A stretch of DNA of 64,000 bases from Caenorhabditis elegans. Taxonomy: Eukaryota; Nematoda; Chromadorea; Rhabditida; Rhabditidae. Below are positions 11,976-24,076 of this stretch, in pieces. The stretch is taken from positions 15,686,001 to 15,750,000 of the forward strand of contig NC_003284.9 of assembly GCF_000002985.6 (NCBI RefSeq). The letters are read 5' to 3'. Position 1 is the first letter of the stretch. Each line of letters opens with the position of its first letter. The translations under genes and the position numbers were made by a program. The notes below the pieces were generated by a model. It was not told the origin of the DNA, did not search any database, and was given only the letters and a program-made list of their open reading frames with translations.

Positions 11976-13504
11976 AATTGATGAGAGTTCGTTTAACCCC
12001 TCACTCCCTGAGTATTAACATTTTATTTGTACATTTATGTGAATGAATATTATCTTGCAAAGAAAATAATAGTTTTGTGTTGTTTTGATGAGAAGGAACA
12101 CTTCTCTTGTTCATCTACATATTGCTGCCTATAAATAACAACGCTGCTCGACAGGAAAGAACAAAAATGTGGAAAGTGACAATTTTGAACCCATGGACCT
12201 CATTGGACATTTTTAAACTATAAAGAATGCCTCCATTAATACCCAAAATGGTTGTAGTCTTTGTATTGATGATAAGAAGGTTCTTAGATTATGCAAAGAA
12301 GAATGAGAAAGATCACAGACTGATGACGTCACTAGGAAGCAATTTGCATAGATCATCTGAACTATTGGTAAAGTCGAATTGCAAACAATATGGGATTTAT
12401 TATTAGTGCAGCACAGTTGCTCAAATATATTCAAAAAAAAAGAAATTTCCAGATAAATTTAGTTTTTATTTTATGTTTCATGTCAAAGCCATCTTTAAAA
12501 CTAGAACAGGAAAATTCTCAAAAATCTGCAGTCTTATCTGAAAATGACTCAAACCAATGTGAAAATGTGGATTCAGGATGTTCTATTTAGAAGCTTGCTG
12601 CTGTCATTTTTACAATTTTTATTTTCAGCTTCCATTTATTTTTTAAATAGTTTGAATGTTGCATAAACCCACCATAATACCTGTTCAGAAAATTCTCAAA
12701 AAATCTTACCACAAACCTAAAAACCACGTTTCATCCGCAAAATATTTCGATATTTTTTTCTTTTCTCCACCACACTATCTGTCCGTTTACTGTTTTTCCC
12801 GCAATTTTGTTTCCATTCGTTTCACATTTCCCGTGAAAACTGTTCATCTTTTTCACCCCCGGCAAGTCAGCAAGCCTTCCTTACCTTCCTTTCTACTATT
12901 TGTTATTTTTGGTATATTTTATTCACTTTCTTTCATTTGGAACAACTTTAGGAAATATCCAAAAAGTTGGAGTAAATCGGATAAAAGATTGTGCCGAGGT
13001 TGGTTAGTTTGAATGATTAAAAACTTTTATTTGTGTTTTCACCAATAATTTACTATGATTGTTAGCACAAAATATAAAAACATAACTCAGTTAACAGTGA
13101 ACGTATAGATCAAAAATGGGCTCAAATAAACGAATTTCATAATGAAACTTAAAGTTTTCATAATGAAATTCAAAGTTTTCATTGTTTTTTTTTCAAGCAG
13201 AGCAGTTGTTACACTATTTTGGGAAACTTCTGGGAACATGTCAATTAGTTGTGACAAAATAAAATTTTGAAAAGCGTGGTTTACTGGAATATAAAAAGCA
13301 TACTAACTGCAAATTATTCGTGCAAATCACATTTTCAGAAACTGCGATATTCAATTTCGAAAACCTATTTTGAAAATGAGAATTTTACTAATCACCTGAA
13401 AAAATTCAATTTTTTTAAAAGAAATTTATGAGAATAGTGAAACTTTGGGACAGAATATACATTCTACCGGAACATTTCTTGTAACTCAATGAAGAAAATC
13501 ATAG
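11976..13504. other. Intergenic, no gene recognised
   Basis: The 3' flank of the Cys-rich gene followed by AT-rich sequence. A pyrimidine-rich block at about 12740-12900 is open in one frame but shows no domain, signal peptide or splice context. Nothing else is supported. Confidence 0.5.
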
Positions 13505-13834
13505 CAAAGCACTCCAAAAAACTTTAGAATTTTCAAAATTTCAGTTCAAAAATTTGGCAAATTGCCAGAATGTTAAATACATGAGCTTTTGAGGAAATCC
13601 AAAATAATGTGGCATGCTTCGACCCCTACAATGTTTTAATACAAATAATTAATACATAATTGAAATATTATATAAAAATTTATTAAAAAATGTTTTGGTC
13701 GACTTTCAAAAATATATGTGGCAAAAGCTATTTGGAAAAAAATTTTGAAAAGTTTTCTTTTAATAATCGGTCATTTTGACACCATTGGAGTAGTTTTTAA
13801 CCCTTTTTTCACTAACGCTACCCCATCTTTAAGT
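13505..13834 (-). mobile_element. AGTAGCGCC-family non-autonomous element, partial copy A
   Basis: It shares the diagnostic order of the family in reverse: GAGCTTTTGAGGAAATCC, CCCTACAATGTTTTAATAC, TTGGTCGACTTTCAAAA, ACACCATTGGAGTAGTTTTTAA, TTCACTAACGCTACCCC. The end that would carry AGTAGCGCCAGTG abuts the large palindrome that follows. Confidence 0.7.
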
Positions 13835-13846
13835 ACGCTATGCAAG

Positions 13847-14191
13847 TTGAAAATATGCAAACGTGGAGAAATCACATTTTCAAGCTCCACGCAAAGCGGT
13901 GAAAAATTTCCGAATAAAATCATGAAGTTTTGAGCGTACCTGACACAAATTAAATTTGAGTGCTCACAATTTATGTATTAACTTTGAGATGACTTACTCT
14001 ATATTCTTTATAACACATAATATTTATAAAGAATATAGAGTAAGTCATCTCAAAGTTAATATATAAATTGTGAGCGCCTCAAATTTAATTTGTGTCAGGT
14101 ACGCTCAAAACTTCATGATTTTATTCGGAAATTTTTCACCGCTTTGCGTGGAGCTTGAAAATGTGATTTCTCCACGTGTGCATATTTTCAA
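13847..14191. repeat. Near-perfect 0.34-kb inverted repeat (hairpin)
   Basis: The left arm runs from about 13847 (GTTGAAAATATGCA) to 14010. The right arm returns from about 14027 to 14191 as its reverse complement. A loop of about ten bases lies around 14017. Only a few mismatches are visible, for example GAGTGCTCACAA against TTGTGAGCGCCTC. It may be a foldback transposon. Confidence 0.93.
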
Positions 14192-15463
14192 CTATTTAAA
14201 TCCTAAACTGAGTTCTTGTTCGTCTCAAACGAACCCAAGTTGGTCTCTTCCCATTTTAGAGTCACACCTCGTGCCCGCAATTTGTATCAAACATTATCAT
14301 GATGTTCAATTCTTCGCCCCGATAGCGTTGTTGGTTGTCCTCACAGTTTTTATTGATGCGCCGCGCTCAACTGTGTGATTTTTAAAGGTTGTGTGCGTGT
14401 GTGTTGGGTAGGCATACCTTTTTTGCAAAGTTGAATCGAATCGCATTATCTAGACTAGGCGCCCAATGATTGTAATCAAACGGAGAGAGGCGATAGAGAG
14501 TTACCGAAAACTAATAAGCAGAGAAAAAGAGGACTGTTGTTGTTAATATTTCTTTTTCTACACTCTTTATACTTTCATCCCTTTTTTCGCGATGTCAATG
14601 ATCGAAAAACGTTTCTAACAAAAGATTGTCATTTTTTCTATGTCTTCTCATCTACCTCTCCGTTTTTGATTATAATCTTTAAAGAATGAAAAAACACGCA
14701 GTAGGCGTGGCTTCACAAATTTTAATGTCTAGTGATAAACTGGAGAGAAGGAACTCGCTATGCAAAAGATTGGCAGACGCAGAGAAACAGCATAGAACAA
14801 AAATGTACGATTTTTGAAGAGAAGGTATTTGGGCAGATTGAGGACTTTACACGGCTCAAACGGCTCAACATAGCAACCACACGTCTCCCCCCCCCCCCCC
14901 CCACATCTCTCTATACTTATTTTCCAATCTTCAGTCGTCGCCGAGGACAACATTTTTCAGCCCCCTGTGTATGTACACACACTCTCCCTTGTTTTTCAAT
15001 TTAAGCGTGTACTTTTGGTCTCACACGGAGGATGTTGTTTCGACTGATGACGTATCCCAACATTGCGTTTAGTTAAACTGGCTATGTTCAAAGTCCTTTT
15101 TGAGGTTGAAAACTTACTTATAGTTAGACAAAACAAATTATTATTTGAACTTCTTCATTAACATATCCAGAACAGGTATTAACGTTGTTCATGTCTTTGT
15201 GAGTGTTTTTAAGGGAAGTTGCAACAAAGATCAGTTGGCGTCAGGTGCATAACACTTTTCGAACTTGAAGTTTGTGTATAGAAATTTGATTAAGACTTTT
15301 TTTGGAACTAAACTTTTTATTTGTAGTGGAACTAATTTGTTCAATATGTGTTCAGTATTTTAAGATGAAACTTTTAAAATGTAATTTCAACTTTTCATTG
15401 ATGAAATCTAATCCTAAAATTATTCTAGAAAGACGCCTCACTGTTTATTGGGCTTTCACTTAA
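14192..15463. other. Intergenic, with a poly(C) tract
   Basis: No supported gene. It contains a run of about 16 C at 14887-14902, a CTCTCTATA stretch, and GT-rich sequence around 14390. The pyrimidine and GA tracts look like generic promoter-proximal sequence. Confidence 0.45.
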
Positions 15464-15893
15464 AGGTGGAGTAGCGCCAGTGGGGAAAGTGTTGCCACTA
15501 TGGTGCCAAAATGACCAAATATCATAAAGAAACTTTTCAACAATTTTTTTGAAATGTTTTTATTCACTGTCAAAAAGTGACAATAACTGAGCTTTTGCCA
15601 CTCATAATTTTGGAAATCGACTGAAAAAAAAAGTTTCCTAGATTTTTTATACTGTAATTTTGTTTTAATTAATTGTATTAAAACATTGTAGAGGTCCTCC
15701 CATGCGACATTGCTTTGGATTTACTCAAAAGCTCATATTTTATCCAAATTTTGGCAAGTTGCCAAAACTTTGGCGTGAAATTATGAAAAATCTAAAATTT
15801 TGTGGAGTGTTTTATTATGATATTTGATTCTTTTAAATCATTATAAGTGTATTTACAACAAATCCTCACTGGCGCTACTCCACTTTTAACCAG
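15464..15893 (+). mobile_element. AGTAGCGCC-family element, full copy B
   Basis: Complementary ends: TTAAAGGTGGAGTAGCGCCA on the left, TGGCGCTACTCCACTTTTAA on the right, at a spacing of about 430 bp. The interior is AT-rich with the family landmarks GTGACAATAACTGAG, TAAAACATTGTAGAGGTC and ATGCGACATTGCTTTGG. No coding capacity, so a MITE-like element. Confidence 0.85.
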
Positions 15894-16639
15894 TGTCGTG
15901 TACTTTGTTATAAATTCATCCCGGAATTTATTAACATAGAGTTCAGACACATATTGTAGCCTAGTATTATACAACGACATAGTTTTCCTTTTTCTTAGCT
16001 GATCTGTCAACCTTTAAATCGTTTTTTTTCAAAAATTTCAGCTACCGTATTCTAGCCTTTCACAACTAGCAATTAGTATAATAAAATCAGACATTTCTTC
16101 TTTTGAAGCTTTTCAATTTTCAAAAATAAAAGTGATTCCACCAGGTACGTACTTTCAAAGATAGTTCGCATGTTTTACGGCTTCAAATTTTGTAGGTGTT
16201 CCTTAAAATTTTTCCAGATTATCTTGCAGACAAGGAGGCACTGAAGCCATAATATTTTCGGTTTAACATTTAGAAATTGATTTTTGTTATCATTCTAATT
16301 AGTCTGGAATTTCAGTTATTTGTGAGCTTACCAATCGAGGTCTAGAAAAATTCAAAAAATATTGTCTTCAAGTCCCTCTTTTTATATAACACATTTTCAA
16401 TCGCTGCCTTGAGATGTTATTGCAAACGACCTAAATGACAATCAAAACAATTGGTTATTCCTTTCCTTCCTTGTTCCGACCAACTATCAACCACAGTGTT
16501 TTCTGTAGTTTACCAGAAAAAAGAACTGAATTATGTCACCGGACAATTCTAAGCCGATTATATCGTTGGTAGTCTTAATATTTTTGTGTGGTGGTAGAAG
16601 TAAAAGTTCAGGAGTTGTAGAATGATAAACTCATAGATA

Positions 16640-16822
16640 TTAGGTCGTTCAATAAGTTTTTTCGTTTTTTTCTAGTTTTGGTTTTTTCTTGGATATTATT
16701 TTGCGGTTGTATAGAAGACTGCTAGTAATGACAAGCCCAACAATATCAGCCATATCGGTCAACTTCCAGATTATTTAAAACTCAGAACTATGATGACGAT
16801 TTTTTTTTGAACGACCTAATAA
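16640..16822. mobile_element. Mariner-type MITE, about 180 bp
   Basis: Ends are complementary: ATTAGGTCGTTCAATAAG on the left and TTGAACGACCTAAT on the right, next to TA. The TTAGGT...TCAATAAGTTTTTTCG end resembles mariner terminal repeats. It has no open frame. Confidence 0.7.
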
Positions 16823-16881
16823 AAAACTTATCAACGCTGAAGTCGTGTGACAAATAGTTTGAGACATGGTGCATAGTATTC

Positions 16882-16972
16882 AGGGGTGTGGGGCAAACTT
16901 TAAAATTTGTTGTAAATCCGGCCAATAGCAAATTCGGCATATTTGGCAAGCAAGCTGCACACCACTGATGCA
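16882..16972. repeat. Small CAGGGGTG-ended element
   Basis: Left CAGGGGTGTGGGGCAAAC, right GCAAGCTGCACACCACTGA, which are roughly complementary over about 13 bases. The length is about 90 bp. It shares the CAGGGGTG terminus with elements near 2.9, 9.2 and 50.5 kb. Confidence 0.5.
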
Positions 16973-18550
16973 TTAATTTACCATTCAGTATGATCAGAGG
17001 CATTCGAGCAATGTTTGGAAGGACAAATAGGAAATGACAAGCTATGTGATAAATCGTTTTTGTACTCTTAGAAAATCAATATATCATGTTTTGAAATATA
17101 ACATAATTAATGCTTTGCAGTATTGTCGGTGTAGTTTGCGATAGATTTTTTTCCTTCTGTAATTCCCGGTAGATATGCAGGACTAGACTGTTTTATCATT
17201 ACCCTCTGTAATTATTGTGATTAGTGCAATTGAAGTATAATAATGAAAAACAAGACAATTGTTTTCAGTCAGTTTTAATGCTGTATTTTTCAGTGGCAGG
17301 GTGTTTTTTTAAATTAATCTGATATTTTTCCTATTTGGAACTTTTGTCATTAAACTAATTCAAAAACCCATTCAAAAGCAGTTCAATTAATTGAAATTTG
17401 GAATCTGGTTTTATTTTGCCAGGAAAACAAGAGGAAGAACTTTTTCCTGCACTATGTTGTTTTTATAAGTTCCCTGGTACTGAAAGCAATTCCAAGAAAC
17501 CGCTGCGAAGAGGGAATATAAATTAGTATAATGTGTCTAGTAGCGTTGGCATAACTAATTAAATATCTCTGTCAGGTTTTGTATTTTTGAAATTTTTAGC
17601 AATAACCTAACAGTAACCAAACAGTAGGCTACCGCAGAAAAGTTCAAGTTGCTTAAAAGTAGAGTAGCAAATTTCCTATATTAAGAACATACTCAAAACA
17701 ACACAACAATATTGAATTTCATAAGACCCTCTTGAAAATTACCACAAATTTTATATGGCAATTCAAAATTAAAAAAAAATCTACATTTGGCTAAAGTCAC
17801 ACATTTGGCCAATTTTTCCGTGTAACTGCCAGAAATTGGTTTTTATTTGGTTTTTGTATGAATTTTTTAAAGCTTTTTGGAGTTTTAGAAACATCTTCGT
17901 TGGATCGGTGCACAAATTTTTTGATTTTTGTTAACCTAACCTCTAAAAATATGCCTGACGCCATGAAAATTGCGGAAAAAGCTGCAAAATTTGCAACTAA
18001 TTGCATTTAGTAGTGAAAATTACTTACCAGCGGCTGTAAAACAAACTGGTAAAATTTTGAGATGTTGCATAGTATTGAGATTTTCACAAAATTTTGGGAA
18101 ACCTTATTCTAAGTACGCAGCAGACATCAATCGAGGTCCGCAATAGACACCGTATAGCTTATGTCTTTTTTTTCTGGTGTTATATATTTGAAAACTCTTA
18201 AAGAGGTCAGATTAATTAATTCCCGCTTTTAAGGTCATTTTGAGCCTATTTTAAAAATACAAAAATCCTTATTTCATCTTTAAATCTTGCGATTATCAGC
18301 ATTAGTGTTACATTTTGACCTTTTACAATATTAAAAGCAACATGGAAGGTGTAACAAAGCCTGAAAAAGTATAAAGTCGGCACTAATGTGTTGTGTTAAT
18401 TTTTAAACGACAAAAAAAAATTCAGCTGTTTTTTGTCGTTTTTTTTTGCATTTTGACTTAGCGGAAACCTAAGTTAGTGGTTATGCTAAATTATTTCTAG
18501 CTACCAAACATCCCAAGTACAAAGGTCACCCTTTCACACTCCCTATATTT
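16973..18550. other. Intergenic, nothing recognised
   Basis: AT-rich with no exon chain or repeat family that I could identify. Confidence 0.5.
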
Positions 18551-19400
18551 TTTCTTGATTACTTTCAACAACGTGTCGATCAATGTCTTTTCGTGAAAAA
18601 CAAGCCGTATAATTTCCTGTTATCTGCAGTTATCTTCAGTTATCTTCAAAAGATAGACAATCTTCAGAATGCATGTTGTTATACTGTAGCAGCAGTCGAA
18701 ACCTTATCTCTCTCTCTCTCTTTTTCTCTTTGTATTTTGCCTATTGGTTCATAGAAAAACTAAGCCAATAATAGATAGTAGTAATTGATCATTCAAGTGA
18801 CGTCACGTGTGCACAGTTTTCTTTGCTTCCGGAACAGGCAGGGTACACGTGATCGAAGTGCATTTGATCTATCACTTATCTCTTCTTTTATTGGTTAGAA
18901 GGTCGTGTGAAAATGAGAATGGAGCTCTTTATGTTAAAATTGTCATCTGTTTTTGTGAAGAGTTTTTGCCCTACTCCTTCTCCTTCGCATCCCGAACATT
19001 TATGTTGTTTTGGTTTTCAAAGTCTTTTTCTATACTCTTCCTTCTCTCTTCTTACTCTGATTCTCTTCCACACTCCCTGTATTATCAGGAAATGTAACTC
19101 CTCGGTCGTTTTTTTTGTTTGCTTCGCAGGATTCACGTGATCACTTGGCCTCTGAAACTGTTCCGTTTTGATCATCGACTCAAAAGAGTCTTTTTTTTTT
19201 CATCATTTCGAGTTCTCCACGTACCCACCACGGGGGGATCCTGCACTGCAAAATGTTGTTGTGATTCAAAGACTGATGATTGGTGTTTTAGTAGGGGGGG
19301 GGGGGGGGGGGGGGGAGTGTTTGGTGTATGTTTTTGAAGAACAAGGGAGGAATAGCGATAGGCACAAATAAACACAAGTTGCGGAAACGCTTTGTGTCCG
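18551..19400. promoter_or_regulatory. Pyrimidine-rich, promoter-like stretch with CRE motif and poly(G)
   Basis: Contains (CT)n at about 18707-18722, GTGACGTCACGTG (CRE/E-box-like) at about 18798-18810, long CTTCTCT tracts, and a run of about 20 G at 19295-19314. It resembles upstream regulatory sequence, possibly distal to nhr-48. No gene is supported. Confidence 0.3.
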
Positions 19401-19771
19401 AAACTGTTCCATAATACTGTTAACGTAGGTTTTGCAAAACTTAAATAATTGGTTGATTGTACTGGGAAAACAATTTGTACTTACTAATATAGCTTTAAAG
19501 TATTTTAAATTAGCACCGAGTTAAATAATTCAAAAAATTTTAAAAATTGAATTAATTTTGCACTTAAATGTTTTAAGGCCTTCACAACAGCGGAAATTTT
19601 CTCTTTGAGTATAGAATATTTGCTCCCACTCAGAAACTGAACTAGCGTGAAGTTTAGAATACCCTGAACTTTGTGATGTCTCTAAGAAAAATGGCCCAAA
19701 AGTGGTCCCAAGAAAATATTAACTTGGATCAGAAGTTGGCCAAACTTGGGCAAAAGTTGGGCAAGACTTTG

Positions 19772-19888
19772 GCAAAACTTGGATTCGCGCGACATCAAAG
19801 TTTAAACCTAAAAGCTTGGGCCAAAATAAGAGTTGGGTGAAACTTGGGTTAAACTTTGATGTCGCCCGAATCCAAGTTTTGGCAAAGT
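19772..19888. repeat. Imperfect inverted repeat
   Basis: ACTTTGGCAAAACTTGGATT at about 19772 is mirrored by AATCCAAGTTTTGGCAAAGT ending near 19888, with GCGACATCAAAGTTTAAAC and GTTAAACTTTGATGTCGC inside. The loop is about 40 bp. The surrounding CTTGGGC motifs recur in tandem. Confidence 0.75.
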
Positions 19889-22218
19889 CAAAGCCCATTT
19901 TTTGGGCCAAACTTGGGCAAGAAGCTAGAGCCAAATGACGAGCACCCATTTAAAGTTTTTCCTCTCACAAAATTACGACTCTTCGCCAGTTCTATTCCCA
20001 AGTTTTGCCAGAATAATTTTGTAGGTATTTATACAATGTAAAATAGGTACTATTTTTCCAGCATTACCACGTTAGAATATTCCGTTCAGTGCCTTTAAAT
20101 ACTTTTGCACCTTCAAAACTAGCCGGCACACCACTGAAACGAGTTCATTCAGAGTGCGGAAAGATATTGCGCGATCTTTCTATTTATAGAAAAAACCTCA
20201 TCTCATGACGTCGCTTTTCACAGTTCTTTCTCAGTCCTACACACACCCGATCAATTTTAAGTTAGAAGACATGCAATATTTTGTCCCTGCGTTGTTGACT
20301 AGTCACGAGTCGACTTATCTTCTTGATTTTCCTTCTACCACCACAACCACCACCTGTCCAGCAATTTGTAACGTTTCCTTTTTTCAGACGAAAAAAGGAA
20401 TGGTTGAGAAAAGAAGAAAGATCGCCATTCTTTTGTCCTTTCGACCTCATTTCTTCATCTTCTTCAAAGATCGAACGAATTTTTTTTGTCTCGTTTTGTA
20501 ATGATAAGATTTACAGCAAATTCCATGAAGGCGATTGTAAGAAAAAGAAAACTAGTTTTCACACGCCGACGGGATTTGCACTTTAACAAAATTACTTTTA
20601 AAGATCTAGACGAGATTATTGAAGACCATTGAAAATTGTATCATCTAGCAAGGATTTTAAAAACATTATAATGTCGGGTTTTACCCGTGCAATTTTTTTT
20701 CTTTTTTCGAGCAATTTTTTTGTGAGTGGAAAAACCGTTGTTTTGTGTCACAGTTTTTTGGCTTGATCCTTCTCTAGACATGAACTTGACAATAACTAAT
20801 CTGTCTCTGCCAATTCATGTGCCTCTTTAAAAATAAGCAGCTAGACAGTGTTTACAATGAGTACACCTTTGAAAGTTTTCACTTCAGTTTTTATAAATTG
20901 GATGGCAAACATAAAACATTCGGCTTTGGTGCAGGATTTGATTTCTTGAACTCTTGTAACTTTTGAAGATCGAAAAAATATTTTCAAAGTCTTACAAGCT
21001 TAAGAGAAGATGAAGAAAATATATTTTTATTATTTGAAAAAAAAAATTTGCAAAAGTACCAAAAAATATGCATGGTTTTTACGGTCGGTATACTAAAATT
21101 ATATTTCAACTGATTTGCATATGCTGTCGGGTTTTCACCCGTTTTTCCATTTGTTTTTTCATCTCCAAATAGCTCAAATGGTCCTTCAAGGCCTGCCTCA
21201 CATCTTTTGCGCAAGCAAAGATGACTGACGCACTTCTCGTGCTGGCGCACTCTCTGACGCTGGCGCGAAAGTTTTATCATCATTTTTAGAGAATTTTCCT
21301 CATTCTTGGCTTTTTTAGCACACGATTCCCGTGTTCCCTTTTCTAACTTGATTTTCTGCGCATTCAACCTTTGCATTCTTTGAAGATATCCAAATTCCAA
21401 ACGCCAAACACCAAAGATAATGGCAAACCTGTGATGCAAATCTCGCACCCGGGTCAATCGATGCACCTAACGTTCTCCAAGTGTCCTCCTTTCTTCCTCG
21501 GGGTTTCCCGCATGATTCAAGGAAAGACGAGAGTGCTGTGTTGTTGCCGCTCTCGTCCATCTCTTCTTTCTCCCGCTCACTGCAAAAATACTGAACGATT
21601 TGGAGAGAGCGCGATGGTAATGGGGGGGGGGGGGTCCCCCTGCGGTGTGTGGTGTCGGTTGTCTCTCCGTCACTATTATTTCCTAGTTCCTCGTTTTGAA
21701 TGTGTTTTTCTCTGGCTCGTCTCTTGCTCGCAAGACGCTCTCACTCGTCCCCCTCCGTCTGCCGTCACTGCGACCCAGGTTATCCCTGCACCCATTGTGT
21801 GCTCATGACTTGTTCTCATTTTTTAGTTTTTTTTTCCGGGGGTTACTAACTAGTTTTTGAACCACGCTTTCAGAAATCGGGATCAAATTCGTTGTTTGTT
21901 TTTTTTCACTAGTTTGAAGTTTTTGAATAATATCTTTTAATTTTCTGAACACAGTGAACCTTAAATGCACCCTAGTGGTGGGAGCAATTTGTTTTTATGT
22001 TTGAAATTTCCAACATTTACTATTTCAGCATTTTGAAGATTGTGCCTCTGTACTATCATGATTTTTTTAAAGAGCGTGCTGTTTTCGGAGAAAAGTTCTT
22101 TTGATTTATTAAAATTAACAATCACATCTTTCCCTTTCTAATTTTCCTTATCATATTAATTTTTAGTTCACTTGTTGACGCTTTCATCTTTACCATTCCT
22201 TATCATTACTTTTTTCAG
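19889..22218. other. Upstream region of nhr-48, no gene recognised
   Basis: Alternating AT-rich and pyrimidine-rich blocks (20.3-20.5 and 21.2-21.8 kb) and a G10 tract at about 21624. Several short open frames cross these blocks in more than one frame and on both strands, as low-complexity sequence does, so I do not call them. Confidence 0.45.
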
Positions 22219-22359
22219 GAATTTCGAGTAAATTCTTTGGGACAAAAAACTGACAAAAAACCATCATCTGAAGTTTGTGAGCCGTGTTGTCAACGCTTAC
22301 AAAACTGGAGCCCCACTACGACCAGTACTACGACCCTTCCGTTGAATGCCATCTGTATG
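22219..22359 (+). other. Candidate non-coding 5' exon of nhr-48
   Basis: Bounded by TTTTTTCAG before and GTAAGTC after, both strong splice signals. If joined to the acceptor at 24055 every frame meets a stop before the nhr-48 ATG, so it could only be leader sequence. This is inference from signals alone. Confidence 0.35.
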
Positions 22360-23044
22360 TAAGTCGTGTGTGTTTTTTTTGCATCTCTTTCCTGGTGTTA
22401 ACTTAAATGTTTTTGGAACTTCTTATAAACACCTGGTGTGCACTTTTTTGCAAATATTTTGGAATCCGGGAAAAAAATTTGATAATGCTTGAGAACTAAT
22501 TGCATAGGGCAAAGTAATGCACATGATATTGGAAGATTCAAAAAATTGTGAGCAAACAAAATCGTTGATGTGCTTGCACAATACTACTGTGAAAATGGGC
22601 TCACGGAAAAAAATTGAATTGATCCGTTGTTTAAATTTTATAATTTTACGAGATTTGCAAATATTTTTGGCAAGGTTTTTGAAACTAAAAATGTAAATCA
22701 ACTGAACAGTACCTTTGTCTGTTTCAAAGTACACGCAAAGAATCGTTAAAGCTTAGAATATGCTAAAACAGCAGTTAATTTTTGATTTTTTGATGAGCGT
22801 TTCAAAACTATTTTGAAAGAGTGCGAGAGCTTTATCATTTACTATGCCACAACTGCATCCCTGAACCACGAAACTAAACAAAAGTGCTTCAATTGGAAGT
22901 GTTTATGGAATTCTTTTTCAAAATTAAAGTTTCCAAAATTCCTAGTCTTTCTAGTCTTTCCAATACACGAGAAAAAGCCCCAGCCGGCCCAAACCTTTTT
23001 AATCAATTTTATTAACAACTGGGCTAATTGAAAGATTTAAAAAA

Positions 23045-23301
23045 AAGGACGATCCGTTCTTCAAGTGCTATGCACTGCGGATCTGGCAGTCAGGTATACT
23101 GCCTGTTCGTGCTCCCACTTTTAAGCCTAAGTTTTGAGTTTTAAGTTTAAGCCTAGCGGGGACTGTGACCGATAATCCAGTCGTGAATTGCTCCACTTCC
23201 CAATAGAAGCTGGGTAAACCTAGGGGGTGAGGCCGGACTTGAACTCGTGACCTCCAGATTGCTATCCGCCACCACTACCGATTGAGCTATCCTGCCCCCT
23301 G
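23045..23301 (-). repeat. tRNA-derived SINE-like repeat
   Basis: On the minus strand: GGGGCAGGATAGCTCAATCG (A box), GAGTTCAAGTCCGGCC (B box), then a tRNA-unrelated part with CTTCTATTGGGAAGTG and, near its end, GCTTGAAGAACGGATCGTCC. It matches copies at 31.12 and 47.52 kb over almost the whole length. Confidence 0.85.
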
Positions 23302-24076
23302 AAAAAATAGTTTCGAGCTTTTTGCATTTCAGCATTTTAGTGGTGTTTGAGATCACTTTTTTTGGTGATAGTTGAAAGCGACGTATTTTATTTGTAAGAG
23401 AAAACATCTGTCTACGTCAAACTAAACACAAAAGCAACAATTTTGCAAACATCACTTTCATTTTACATGAACTCTTTCTGACCTCCATTGGCGCGACCTT
23501 AGAAAACACAGTTCACAAGCGTGGCATTCTCTCGGTGTCTACTCTGTGTACATACCCCCCGTGCATTGCAGAAGGTTTGTGTCTATATTAGTGAGGGAAA
23601 AACGGTTTCTTTCGACGCGAAAATTTTCTCGTTTTCTCTCCTGGCGCAATATTTCGTTTCACTTGGGGAGATGTACGTATTATCGGACAGTCAGCAACAT
23701 CAGCAGCAGCAGCAGCAAGCCCCCCAGCCACCTCGTTTTCCATCTTTAAAAATTGTCGGTCGGCGGTGCGATCGCCCTCGAGACAAAAGAGCGTAGTTTG
23801 TAGAGAGACGTTTCGTCTCAACGTTCTCTCTGTCAAAAAGATAGATACATATCATCATCATCTTCTTCTACGGGGGGTTTCTCTATTTTCTCCATATGCA
23901 CTCTCTCCATGTTTGACAGTTTGCCGTATGTGTCTGTATGCGTTTGCTTTTTTTTCGAAGTGTATCAAAAGTCATAACAAGAAACATGCTTTCAATTTTT
24001 TTTTCATATTCAAATCACAGTCGTTGTATTGAATAAAAAAACGTTTTTCTTACAGAATAACAGCGTGGCAACAAAC

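Noticed and set aside
12656-13012. 118-codon frame with hydrophobic end
   Set aside because: Pyrimidine-rich sequence encodes Phe/Ser/Leu runs by composition; no acceptor, signal peptide or homologue recognised.
21371-21808. 145-codon frame and opposite-strand frames
   Set aside because: Several frames open on both strands across the pyrimidine-rich block and a G10 tract; typical of low-complexity upstream DNA.
23521-23836. Gln-rich open frame and its antisense shadow
   Set aside because: CAG-repeat and GC-rich low-complexity sequence stays open on both strands. No in-frame junction with the nhr-48 start exon was found.
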